A stretch of DNA of 64,000 bases, from NCBI RefSeq assembly GCF_000442645.1, contig NC_021915.1:434001-498000 (forward strand), read 5' to 3'. Origin of the DNA: Corynebacterium maris DSM 45190. Lineage in GTDB: Bacteria; Actinomycetota; Actinomycetes; Mycobacteriales; Mycobacteriaceae. The position numbers and the translations under genes were made by a program. The notes beneath the pieces were generated by a model. It had not been told where the DNA came from. It ran no database searches and was given only the letters and a program-made list of their open reading frames with translations. The first letter of the stretch is position 1. Every line of letters starts with the position of its first letter. Shown piece by piece: positions 56,661 to 63,931 of this stretch.

Positions 56661-57872
56661 ATGATGCCGGGCATGCGTGTGGCGATCGTCGCAGAGTCCT
56701 TTCTCCCCAACGTCAACGGCGTGACCAACTCGGTCCTGCGCATCCTCGAACACCTCAAACGCGTGGGCGGCGAGGCCGTGGTCATCGCCCCGGCCGCCCG
56801 CGACAACCAGGAAGAGGCCCTGGACTATTTGGGCTTTCCCATCATCCGGGTGCCGAGCGTGCGGGTGCCGCTGATCAACTCGCTGCCGGTGGGGGTGCCC
56901 AACGCCACCGTGGTGGAGACCCTCCACGAATTCCGCCCCGACATCGTGCATCTGGCCAGCCCCTTCGTCCTCGGGGCGTCGGGGGCCGTCGCCGCCCGCC
57001 AGCTGCGGATCCCGGCCGTGGCGCTCTACCAGACGGACGTGGCCGGCTTCGCCACCAAATACCACCTCTCCGCACTGGCCACCGCCGCCTGGGACTGGAC
57101 CCGCACCATCCACAACCTGTGCCAGATGACGCTCGCGCCCAGCTCCCTGACCATCGCGGAGCTGCGCGGCCACGGCATCAACGACGTGCGCCACTGGGGC
57201 CGCGGCGTGGACACCGAACGTTTCGACCCCGCCAAACGCAGCGCGGCCCTGCGCCGTGGCTGGGACCCCACCGGAAAGAAGAAGATCGTCGGCTTCGTCG
57301 GCCGCCTCGCCGCGGAAAAGGGCGTGCACCGCCTGGCCAGCCTGCATGGGCGTGAGGACGTTCAGCTGGTCATCGTCGGCGCTGGGCCGCTACGGGAAGA
57401 GCTGGAGACGTCGCTGCCCCAGGCCGTGTTCACCGGCGCCCTCGGCGGAGAAGACCTCGCCCGCGCCTACGCGTCGCTGGACCTGTTCGTCCACGCCGGC
57501 GAATTCGAGACCTTCTGCCAGACCATCCAGGAGGCCCAGGCCTCCGGCGTACCCACGATCGGCCCCCGTGCCGGCGGCCCCGTCGACCTGATCGTCAACC
57601 GCCACAACGGCGTACTGCTCGACGTGGACTCCTTCAGCCAGGACCTGCCGGGCGCCGCCGACTGGCTGCTCGACGACTCCCGCCACCCCCGCCTGGCCCG
57701 CAACGCCCGCGACTCCGTGCGCGAGAAAACCTGGGAATCGCTGTGCACCCAACTCCTCGACTACTACGACGAGGTGCTGGAGGACACCCGCCGGGTGCCG
57801 TTGACCTTCTTCGGCCAGCGTCCCGAACTGCCCGCCTGGGCTGCCCGGGCCCTGGGTGCGCGCGTCGGCTAG
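56661..57872 (+). CDS. mgtA: GDP-mannose-dependent alpha-mannosyltransferase (MgtA/PimB-like)
   Basis: A 403-residue GT4-family GT-B glycosyltransferase. MRVAIVAESFLPNVNGVTNSVL and HLASPFVLGASGAVAARQL in the N-terminal domain; GRGVDTERFDP, VGFVGRLAAEKGVHRLA and FVHAGEFETFCQTIQEAQASG in the C-terminal domain. Homologues (Rv0557, C. glutamicum MgtA) transfer mannose from GDP-mannose to glucuronyl-diacylglycerol, giving the lipomannan-like Cg-Lpp; the older name PimB reflects an earlier assignment. Three ATGs lie at the start; 56673 (MRVAIV) is best placed for GAGGA, 56661 the longest. It is between DUF3592 and menG. Confidence 0.88.
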   Translation: MMPGMRVAIVAESFLPNVNGVTNSVLRILEHLKRVGGEAVVIAPAARDNQEEALDYLGFPIIRVPSVRVPLINSLPVGVPNATVVETLHEFRPDIVHLASPFVLGASGAVAARQLRIPAVALYQTDVAGFATKYHLSALATAAWDWTRTIHNLCQMTLAPSSLTIAELRGHGINDVRHWGRGVDTERFDPAKRSAALRRGWDPTGKKKIVGFVGRLAAEKGVHRLASLHGREDVQLVIVGAGPLREELETSLPQAVFTGALGGEDLARAYASLDLFVHAGEFETFCQTIQEAQASGVPTIGPRAGGPVDLIVNRHNGVLLDVDSFSQDLPGAADWLLDDSRHPRLARNARDSVREKTWESLCTQLLDYYDEVLEDTRRVPLTFFGQRPELPAWAARALGARVG

Positions 57873-57873
57873 C

Positions 57874-57879
57874 TAGACT
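57874..57879 (+). promoter_or_regulatory. menG -10 element (leaderless arrangement)
   Basis: TAGACT, 6 nt before GTG 57886. Confidence 0.5.
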
Positions 57880-57885
57880 GGGCGC

Positions 57886-58575
57886 GTGGCCAAAGCAGAT
57901 CTGGACAAGAAACCTTTCGACGTCGCGGCGATGTTCGACGACGTGGGCGAGAAATACGACCTGACCAACACCGTCATTTCTTTCGGGCAGGACCGCCGCT
58001 GGCGCAAACGCACCCGCGAACGCCTCAACCTGAAACCGGGGGAGAAGGTCCTCGACGTCGCGGCCGGCACCGCCGTGTCCACCGAAGAGCTGGCCAAATC
58101 CGGCGCCTGGTGCGTGGCCTGCGACTTCTCCCCGGGCATGCTGGCCGCCGGCCACGGCCGCGACGTGCCCAAGGTCGTCGGCGACGGCATGCACCTGCCC
58201 TTCGCCGACGAGACCTTCGACGCCGTGACCATCACCTACGGGCTGCGCAACATCCACGACCACCGGGCCGCGCTGCGGGAATTCGCACGCGTGACCAAAC
58301 CCGGCGGGCGCCTGACCGTCAACGAATTCTCTACCCCGGTCATCCCCGTCTTCGGCACCGTGTACAAGGAATATCTGACCCGGTTGCTGCCCAAGGTCGC
58401 CCGCGTGGTCTCCTCCAACCCGGCGTCCTACGAATACCTCGCCGAATCCATCCGCGCCTGGCCGGACCAGGAGGACCTCGCCCGCGACATCAACCGCAAC
58501 GGCTGGACCGACGCCGGCTGGCAGGACCTGACCTTCGGAATCGTCGCCATGCACTCGGCCGTCAAACCGCGTTAG
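57886..58575 (+). CDS. menG: Demethylmenaquinone methyltransferase
   Basis: A 229-residue SAM-dependent methyltransferase of the UbiE/MenG family, the last step of menaquinone synthesis. FDDVGEKYDLTNTVISFGQDRRWR at the N-terminus, VLDVAAGTAVSTEELAKSG (SAM-binding), ITYGLRNIHDHRAALREFARVTKPGG and ASYEYLAESIRAWPDQEDL are diagnostic. GTG 57886 is leaderless by position. The stop overlaps the convergent menJ gene by 4 bp. Confidence 0.95.
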   Translation: MAKADLDKKPFDVAAMFDDVGEKYDLTNTVISFGQDRRWRKRTRERLNLKPGEKVLDVAAGTAVSTEELAKSGAWCVACDFSPGMLAAGHGRDVPKVVGDGMHLPFADETFDAVTITYGLRNIHDHRAALREFARVTKPGGRLTVNEFSTPVIPVFGTVYKEYLTRLLPKVARVVSSNPASYEYLAESIRAWPDQEDLARDINRNGWTDAGWQDLTFGIVAMHSAVKPR

Positions 58576-59822
58576 CTCCACAACGGGGTATTGCCCCGGG
58601 CGGCGGTGACCCCGCGCCCGGCGGTGCGCCACAACCGCGCCATCAGGTCGCGGTCCTCGTCGGTGATCAGATTCGCCATGAGCCGGGCGGCCGCCGGCAT
58701 GAGCTTGGCGCCCACCGGCCCGCGCAACGCCAACGGCCCCACCGCCGGCAAAAACTGCGGGTACGTCAATAACCGCGCCGCGGTGCGCGCCAACAAAAAC
58801 GCCTCCCCGTAGCGGGCGCGCAGCAACCGCGGCCACGCGTGGGTGACGTCGCGGTAGCCCGCCCGGATCAGCTCCACGGCGTGCTCGGCCATCTCCAGGC
58901 CGTAGTCGATGCCCTCGCCGTTGAGCGGGTTCACGCCGCCGGCGGCGTCGCCGATGATCATCCAGTTCGCACCCGCCACATTCGACACCGCCCCGCCCAT
59001 CGGCAGCAGGGCGCTGGTCACGCGCTCCGGCTCACCCAGGCCCCACTCCTCGCGCTGCTGGGCGGCGTAGTGGTGCAGCAACTTCTTCGTGTTCAGCTTC
59101 GCCGGGCGCGCGTCCGTGGACAACGCGCCACACCCGAGGTTCACGGTGCCGTCGCCGAGCGGGAAGATCCAGCCGTAACCGGGCAGAATCTCGTCGTCCT
59201 CCCCGCGCAACTCCACGTGCGAGTGCATCCACGGCTCATCGTCGTGCGGAGAATCACAATAGGAGCGGGCGGCGATGCCGTAGACCTCGCCCCGGTGCCA
59301 CTCGCGACCCAACTGCTTGCCGAAGGTCGAGCGCACCCCGTCGGCCACGATGACCCACTGCGCACGGATCTGCTTCTCGACGCCCGCGACGGTGACGGTC
59401 AGGGAGGACAGGCGGCCGTCGGCAAGCTCCGGGGCCGAGGCCGTGGCGTTGTCCCACAACGTCGCCCCCCGGGCCGCGGCGGTCCGGGCCAGCAACTCAT
59501 CGAAGCGCGTGCGTGGCATCGCGGACCCCACCCGCCCGTAATCGCTGTCCGGCCACGGCGCGGTGACGTCCCCGCCGTACCCGTGCAGCTTCAAACCGTG
59601 ATTCACATAATGCGCCGTCACCTCGCCCGCCAGGCCAAGGCGCTCCAGCTGGTGCACCGCCCGGGGAGTCAGGCCGTCGCCGCAGGTCTTGTCGCGGCCC
59701 AGCGGCCCCGCCTCCAGGAGCAGAACCTCATACCCCGCCTCCACGGCATGGATCGCGGCCGCCGCCCCCGCAGGACCCGCACCGACGACAACGACCTCAA
59801 AAGATTCCACAGCTCCAGCCAT
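58572..59822 (-). CDS. menJ: Menaquinone side-chain reductase (geranylgeranyl reductase family)
   Basis: A 416-residue FAD-dependent reductase. FEVVVVGAGPAGAAAAIHAVE is the FAD fold, DKTCGDGLTPRAVHQLERLG is the family Cys/Gly-rich motif, and IIGDAAGGVNPLNGEGIDYGLEMA is the second FAD motif. M. tuberculosis Rv0561c (MenJ) saturates the beta-isoprene unit of menaquinone to give MK(H2), which corynebacteria also contain. ATG 59822 is chosen over ATG 59831: GACAAT (59830-59835 on the minus strand) ends 7 nt before it. It is divergent from the polyprenyl synthase and convergent with menG. Confidence 0.88.
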   Translation of the reverse strand: MAGAVESFEVVVVGAGPAGAAAAIHAVEAGYEVLLLEAGPLGRDKTCGDGLTPRAVHQLERLGLAGEVTAHYVNHGLKLHGYGGDVTAPWPDSDYGRVGSAMPRTRFDELLARTAAARGATLWDNATASAPELADGRLSSLTVTVAGVEKQIRAQWVIVADGVRSTFGKQLGREWHRGEVYGIAARSYCDSPHDDEPWMHSHVELRGEDDEILPGYGWIFPLGDGTVNLGCGALSTDARPAKLNTKKLLHHYAAQQREEWGLGEPERVTSALLPMGGAVSNVAGANWMIIGDAAGGVNPLNGEGIDYGLEMAEHAVELIRAGYRDVTHAWPRLLRARYGEAFLLARTAARLLTYPQFLPAVGPLALRGPVGAKLMPAAARLMANLITDEDRDLMARLWRTAGRGVTAARGNTPLWS

Positions 59823-59902
59823 ACGCGCCATTGTCCCATGCCCCGACCCCGTCGTGAATGCGGCCCTCGAATTGGATTAGGGTTGTGAACGACCATGATC
59901 AA

Positions 59903-59934
59903 CCTTTTTCGCACGTCTTGTCTGCGCGAAAACC
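59903..59934 (+). promoter_or_regulatory. Inverted repeat in the polyprenyl synthase leader
   Basis: CCTTTTTCGC (59903-59912) can pair with GCGAAAACC (59926-59934) with one bulge around a 13-nt loop, in the 128-bp gap before the ATG at 59960. TAGGGT at 59877-59882 is a possible -10, which would place the dyad in the leader RNA. Confidence 0.4.
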
Positions 59935-59959
59935 TGAACATTTTTGAGGATCGCACACC

Positions 59960-60979
59960 ATGACCAACGGCCAGACCCCATCGCCCCTCCGGACCGGGAG
60001 CGTGGACCTGGGCGACGCTGACCTGAACGCCCGCGTGGCTGAGGGGATGGCCGCCGTCGAAAAGCTGCTCGCCCGCGAACTCAACCGTGGCGAGGGCTTC
60101 ATCACGGAGAAGGTCACCCACCTCGCGAAAGCCGGCGGCAAACGCTTTCGCCCCCTGATGACCCTGCTGGCCGCCCAATACGGCGACCGACCGGGCGGCG
60201 ACACCGTGATCAAGGCCGCCGCCATCGTCGAGATCGTGCACCTGGCCACCCTCTACCACGACGACGTCATGGACGAGGCCGCCCGCCGCCGCGGCGTCGA
60301 CTCCGCCAACGCCCGCTGGGGAAACTCCATCGCGATCCTCGGCGGAGACGTCCTCCTCGCCCACGCCTCCCGGCTGATGAGCGAGCTGGACACCCGCACC
60401 GTCCGCCACTTCGCCGACACCTTCGAAGAGCTGGTCACCGGGCAGATGCGCGAGACCGTCGGCGAAACCGACGGCCTCGGCCCGATCGACCATTACCTGC
60501 GGGTGATCACGGAAAAGACCGGCGTGCTCATCGCCTCCGCCGGTTATCTGGGTGCCCTGCACGGCGGGGCCGAAGAGGAGCACATCGACGCCCTGCACAA
60601 GCTCGGCGGCGTCATCGGCGTCATCTTCCAGATCGTCGACGACGTCATCGACATCTACTCCGACGCCGGCGAATCCGGAAAGACCCCGGGCACCGACCTC
60701 CGGGAAGGCGTGTTCACCCTCCCCGTGCTCTACGCCCTGGAAGAAGACGGGGAGGTCGGCGAGAAGCTGCGTGGACTGCTCACCGGCCCCCTGGAACGCG
60801 ACGAGGACGTGGCGGAGGCGCTGGAGCTGTTGGCACGTTCCACCGGGCGGCAGCGCACCATGGAGGTCATCGAGCGCTACCTCGCCCTCGCCGATGAACA
60901 GCTCGCCCGCCTGCCCGACGGCGCGGCGACCGACGCCCTGCGGATGCTGTCGCGCTACACCGTCAGCCGCGTGGGGTGA
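59960..60979 (+). CDS. Polyprenyl diphosphate synthase (menaquinone side chain)
   Basis: A 339-residue trans-prenyltransferase. AGGKRFRPLMTLLAA at the start of the core; first Asp-rich motif LYHDDVMDEAARRRG; second QIVDDVIDIYSDAGESGKTPG. Residues before the first motif are Ala and Leu rather than bulky aromatics, which fits a medium-to-long chain product (C40-C45). It corresponds to GrcC1 in mycobacteria and likely supplies the MenA substrate. ATG 59960 (MTNGQTPSPLRTGS). The chain length is inferred, not shown. Confidence 0.9.
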   Translation: MTNGQTPSPLRTGSVDLGDADLNARVAEGMAAVEKLLARELNRGEGFITEKVTHLAKAGGKRFRPLMTLLAAQYGDRPGGDTVIKAAAIVEIVHLATLYHDDVMDEAARRRGVDSANARWGNSIAILGGDVLLAHASRLMSELDTRTVRHFADTFEELVTGQMRETVGETDGLGPIDHYLRVITEKTGVLIASAGYLGALHGGAEEEHIDALHKLGGVIGVIFQIVDDVIDIYSDAGESGKTPGTDLREGVFTLPVLYALEEDGEVGEKLRGLLTGPLERDEDVAEALELLARSTGRQRTMEVIERYLALADEQLARLPDGAATDALRMLSRYTVSRVG

Positions 60980-61033
60980 CCCCGGTTTCATGGTGATGAC
61001 CTGCCGATTTGTTATCGGCAGGGGGTGTCGTAG

Positions 61034-61039
61034 TAGAGT
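61034..61039 (+). promoter_or_regulatory. Possible -10 element of tRNA-Tyr
   Basis: TAGAGT, 30 nt before the tRNA, with TTGTTA at 61009-61014 as a distant -35 (19-nt spacer). Confidence 0.35.
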
Positions 61040-61068
61040 AGTTTCTCGCACCCACGAAGTGCAGTTTT

Positions 61069-61152
61069 GCCAGATTGTCCGAGCGGCCAAAGGAAGCGGA
61101 CTGTAAATCCGCCGGCGTAAAGCCTTCAGAAGTTCGAATCTTCTATCTGGCA
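61069..61152 (+). tRNA. tRNA-Tyr (GTA)
   Basis: Class II tRNA of 84 nt with a long variable arm. Acceptor GCCAGAT pairs with ATCTGGC; anticodon GTA lies in GGACTGTAAATCC; the T-loop GTTCGAATC is present. CCA is not encoded. It has its own terminator, 7 nt downstream. Confidence 0.95.
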
Positions 61153-61159
61153 CAACCAC

Positions 61160-61191
61160 AACCCCGACAAGGTTTCCTTGTCGGGGTTTTT
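61160..61191 (+). terminator. Rho-independent terminator of tRNA-Tyr
   Basis: AACCCCGACAAGG pairs perfectly with CCTTGTCGGGGTT across a 3-nt loop, followed by TTT. A textbook terminator. Confidence 0.92.
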
Positions 61192-61360
61192 ACGTTGCCT
61201 GGCTCCGGGTGGACTCCAGGGATCGTCGGGAGCCAGGTTGTCAGGTCAGCCGCCCGTCGAACGCGATGGCGCCGTGGCGGCCCTGTGGCGAGAAACCGAG
61301 TGCCGTTCCCGGCCACTCCTGGCGGGCCGAGAGGCGGGCTCTCAACGGCCGCAAAACATG

Positions 61361-61380
61361 CCTTAAAAGCTGCTTTAAGG
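61361..61380. promoter_or_regulatory. Dyad upstream of the tRNA-Thr promoter
   Basis: CCTTAAAAGCTGCTTTAAGG, 7-bp perfect arms around AGCTGC. It may be a terminator-like hairpin or a binding site. Confidence 0.3.
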
Positions 61381-61429
61381 GGGCTGCATGGAGTGCTGCT
61401 TTTATGTGTTGAGCAGGCGATTTGTGTTG

Positions 61430-61458
61430 TTGCGGTTCATCGGGTTAATCTTTATAAG
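61430..61458 (+). promoter_or_regulatory. Promoter of the tRNA-Thr/Met/Trp cluster
   Basis: TTGCGG (61430-61435), 17-nt spacer, TATAAG (61453-61458). It lies about 50 nt before tRNA-Thr and has good spacing. Confidence 0.5.
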
Positions 61459-61508
61459 GCTTCAACGGAGCGCCCCGGAGAAACACCGAGGCACAACAAA
61501 GAAGCGAC

Positions 61509-61581
61509 GCCCCCTTAGCTCAGACGGCAGAGCGTCTCCATGGTAAGGAGAAGGTCAGCAGTTCGATTCTGCTAGGGGGCT
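61509..61581 (+). tRNA. tRNA-Thr (GGT)
   Basis: 73 nt. Acceptor GCCCCCT pairs with AGGGGGC; the anticodon loop ATGGTAA gives GGT; D-loop AGCTCAGACGGCAGAGC and T-loop GTTCGATTC are normal. CCA is not encoded. Confidence 0.95.
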
Positions 61582-61618
61582 CTGTTGTTTGTCAGGACTA
61601 CATCCCGATGAACATCGA

Positions 61619-61692
61619 GGCGGTGTAGCTCAGCTGGTGAGAGCGCGCGACTCATAATCGCGAGGTCGAGAGTTCAAGTCTCTCCACCGCTA
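61619..61692 (+). tRNA. tRNA-Met (CAT, elongator)
   Basis: 74 nt. Acceptor GGCGGTG pairs with CACCGCT (first pair G-U); the anticodon loop CTCATAA gives CAT; T-loop GTTCAAGTC. It lacks the C1-A72 mismatch and the three G-C anticodon pairs of the initiator, so it is an elongator tRNA. Confidence 0.93.
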
Positions 61693-61790
61693 CCGAGAGC
61701 CCGAGGTTCTCGACTCCGCTGGAGGGTCATCCCCCTGATGGGAATGATCATCTGGTAGTGTGGTTCGTACCGCTTTTGAGCGGTGCACCA

Positions 61791-61863
<73 letters not shown>

Positions 61864-61889
61864 CCAGAGTTTCTATCGTGAGGAGTGCT

Positions 61890-62189
61890 GTGAGCGACAT
61901 TCAGCCGACCGGTAAGCGTCAGCTCGACGGAGCCGCCAGCACTTCTTCCGCCTCCTATGAGGCGAAGCGCGCCACCACCCCGGAACCGCAGGACGACAAG
62001 CCGGGTGGTGGCGTCGCCGCATTCCCGGGTGAAGTAGTCTCCGAGGTGCGCAAGGTCGTATGGCCCACTCCCCGCGAGATGGCCATTTACACCGCAGTGG
62101 TGTTTATCTTCCTGATCGTGATGACCGCCCTCGTCTGGGGCGTGGACACTCTCACGACAATGGGAGTTGAAGCGGTCCTCACTTCGTAG
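61890..62189 (+). CDS. secE: Preprotein translocase subunit SecE
   Basis: A 99-residue single-helix SecE. A polar N-terminal tail is followed by the conserved FPGEVVSEVRKVVWPTPREMAIYT, and a single membrane helix (AVVFIFLIVMTALVWGVDTL). It stabilises SecY in the protein export channel. GTG 61890 is chosen because GAGGAG lies 4-9 nt upstream; the GTG at 61878 would leave no ribosome-binding site. nusG follows after a hairpin. Confidence 0.95.
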   Translation: MSDIQPTGKRQLDGAASTSSASYEAKRATTPEPQDDKPGGGVAAFPGEVVSEVRKVVWPTPREMAIYTAVVFIFLIVMTALVWGVDTLTTMGVEAVLTS

Positions 62190-62214
62190 TTATACTCGGA
62201 AACAGAATCATTGC

Positions 62215-62247
62215 ATCCCGCCGGAGTCCTCCAAGGACCGGCGGGAT
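62215..62247 (+). terminator. Hairpin between secE and nusG
   Basis: ATCCCGCCGG(AG)TCC pairs with GGACCGGCGGGAT around TCCAA, with a 2-nt bulge, followed by AATTTATTCC. It is a possible partial terminator or processing site lowering nusG relative to secE expression. Confidence 0.6.
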
Positions 62248-62308
62248 AATTTATTCCCCTGACCCCCTCAATCCTGGGCGGCAGGACGCATACCCAAGGG
62301 AGTTCACC

Positions 62309-63280
62309 ATGAGCGACGAAGCCGCCAACACCGAAAACTTCGACCCCAACCAGGCCCTCGAGGCCGACGCCGACGTGGAATTGGACGCCGAAGCGGCCCC
62401 GGCCGCGGCGGACGCCCCGGACGTCGACAAGGAAGAGACCTTCGAGGAAGCCGCCGCGCGCCTGGCGGCCGAAAACGTCGCGGAGAGCTCTCCTGAAGAG
62501 GCGGAAGCGGAAGGCGACGACGCTGACGCGGCGGCGGAGGCCGGCGCGGAGGAGTCTGCGGAGGCCCTGGAGGGGGACGCCGTCGCCAACGCCGCCGCCG
62601 CACTCGGCGACACCACCGAAAGCGACAACGAAGCCGCCTACCGCGCACGCCTGCGCAAGTTCATCCGCGACATGAAGAAGCAGCCGGGCCAGTGGTACAT
62701 CGTCCAGACCTACTCCGGCTACGAGAACAAGGTGAAGACGAACCTGGACATGCGCAGCCAGACGCTCGAGGTCGAGGAGTACATCCACGACGTAGTCGTC
62801 CCGATCGAGCAGGCCGTCGAAATCAAGGACGGCAAGAAGAAGCTGGTCAAGCGCAAGCTGCTGCCGGGCTACGTGCTGGTGCGCATGGACATGAACGACA
62901 GCGCCTGGTCCGTCGTCCGCGACACCCCGGGCGTGACCAGCTTCGTGGGCAACGAAGGCAACGCCACCCCGGTCAAGCACCGCGACGTGGCCAAGTTCCT
63001 CATGCCGAAGGACGTCCCGGCCGAGGGCGAGGACGCCGCGAAGACCACCCAGGACGGCGAAATGGTCGTCGCCATGCCGGACTCCGAGGAGAAGCCGAAG
63101 GTCGCCATCGACTTCGAGGTCGGCGACGCCGTCACGATCCTGTCCGGAGCGTTCGCGGCAGTGTCCGCGACGATCTCCACCATCGACCCGGTCACCGGCA
63201 AGATCGAGGCGCTGGTCTCGCTCTTCGGCCGCGAGACCCCGGTCGAGCTCACCGCCGACCAGATCGAGAAGATCGTCTAA
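62309..63280 (+). CDS. nusG: Transcription termination/antitermination factor NusG, with long acidic N-terminus
   Basis: A 323-residue NusG. Residues 1-125 are an acidic Ala/Glu/Asp-rich extension. The NGN domain starts near residue 128 (QWYIVQTYSGYENKVKTNL) and includes KLLPGYVLVRMDM and VRDTPGVTSFVGN. A linker of about 40 residues is acidic. The KOW domain is VGDAVTILSGAFAAVSATISTID. NusG binds RNA polymerase, Rho and NusE. The core is standard, but the N-terminus is as long as the core NGN domain. ATG 62309. Confidence 0.95.
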   Translation: MSDEAANTENFDPNQALEADADVELDAEAAPAAADAPDVDKEETFEEAAARLAAENVAESSPEEAEAEGDDADAAAEAGAEESAEALEGDAVANAAAALGDTTESDNEAAYRARLRKFIRDMKKQPGQWYIVQTYSGYENKVKTNLDMRSQTLEVEEYIHDVVVPIEQAVEIKDGKKKLVKRKLLPGYVLVRMDMNDSAWSVVRDTPGVTSFVGNEGNATPVKHRDVAKFLMPKDVPAEGEDAAKTTQDGEMVVAMPDSEEKPKVAIDFEVGDAVTILSGAFAAVSATISTIDPVTGKIEALVSLFGRETPVELTADQIEKIV

Positions 63281-63300
63281 CGCCGGCTCCCCGGTAAACC

Positions 63301-63348
63301 CGCAGGCGGGCCGCCGTCCCAACGATTTGGGAGGGTGGCCCGCCTGCG
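63301..63348 (+). terminator. Long hairpin between nusG and rplK
   Basis: CGCAGGCGGGCC (63301-63312) pairs with GGCCCGCCTGCG (63337-63348); the loop itself can pair (CCCAA with TTGGG). No T-run follows, so it may be a Rho-independent terminator of low efficiency or an mRNA processing or stability element. Confidence 0.55.
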
Positions 63349-63499
63349 CGTATGCTTGACCTTCGCGTGTGCCCACCTCGTGGTGCGGCGAAGACGCACC
63401 CCCAAAACATTCATCCCCGGTGGCTCGCTGAGCGTGGCATCCGGACGGGCACGGTCATCATCGTGACGGCGCCCGGTAACAAGGAGAGTAGGTAATTCG

Positions 63500-63931
63500 A
63501 TGGCCAAGAAGAAAAAGGTCACTGGCCTGATCAAGCTGCAGATCGACGCCGGCCAGGCTAACCCGGCCCCGCCGGTCGGCCCGGCTCTGGGTGCTCACGG
63601 CGTGAACATCATGGAGTTCTGCAAGGCGTACAACGCGGCGACCGAGTCCCAGCGCGGCAACGTCGTGCCGGTCGAGATCACCGTCTACGAAGACCGTTCC
63701 TTCGACTTCAAGCTGAAGTCCCCGCCGGCCTCCAAGCTGCTGCTGAAGGCCGCCGGCCTGCAGAAGGGCTCCGGCGTCCCGCACACCGACAAGGTGGGCA
63801 AGGTCACCATGGACCAGGTCAAGGAAATCGCCGAAACCAAGAAGGAAGACCTCAACGCACGCGACGTCGAGGCCGCCGCCAAGATCGTCGCCGGCACCGC
63901 CCGCTCCATGGGCATCACCGTCGAGGGTTAA
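63500..63931 (+). CDS. rplK: Large ribosomal subunit protein uL11
   Basis: A 143-residue L11. KVTGLIKLQIDAGQANPAPPVGPALGAHGVNIMEFCKAYN holds the N-terminal domain (written here in short pieces: GLIKLQIDAGQANPAPPVGP and ALGAHGVNIMEFCKAYN). The C-terminal rRNA-binding domain ends ARDVEAAAKIVAGTARSMGI. It forms the GTPase-associated centre and is needed for RelA-type stringent signalling. ATG 63500 has AAGGAG 11 nt upstream. rplA is expected just past the window. Confidence 0.97.
   Translation: MAKKKKVTGLIKLQIDAGQANPAPPVGPALGAHGVNIMEFCKAYNAATESQRGNVVPVEITVYEDRSFDFKLKSPPASKLLLKAAGLQKGSGVPHTDKVGKVTMDQVKEIAETKKEDLNARDVEAAAKIVAGTARSMGITVEG

Larger units (their letters stand above)
61192..61508. other. 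Non-coding gap between tRNA-Tyr and tRNA-Thr
   Basis: About 317 bp. Short open frames exist but have no ribosome-binding site, plausible composition or recognisable product. It contains the dyad CCTTAAA-6-TTTAAGG (61361-61380) and the tRNA-Thr promoter. I saw no repeated tRNA end that would mark an integration site. Confidence 0.45.

Noticed and set aside
61178..61518. Open frames between tRNA-Tyr and tRNA-Thr
   Set aside because: One runs through the tRNA promoter and tRNA start; none has a ribosome-binding site or recognisable composition.
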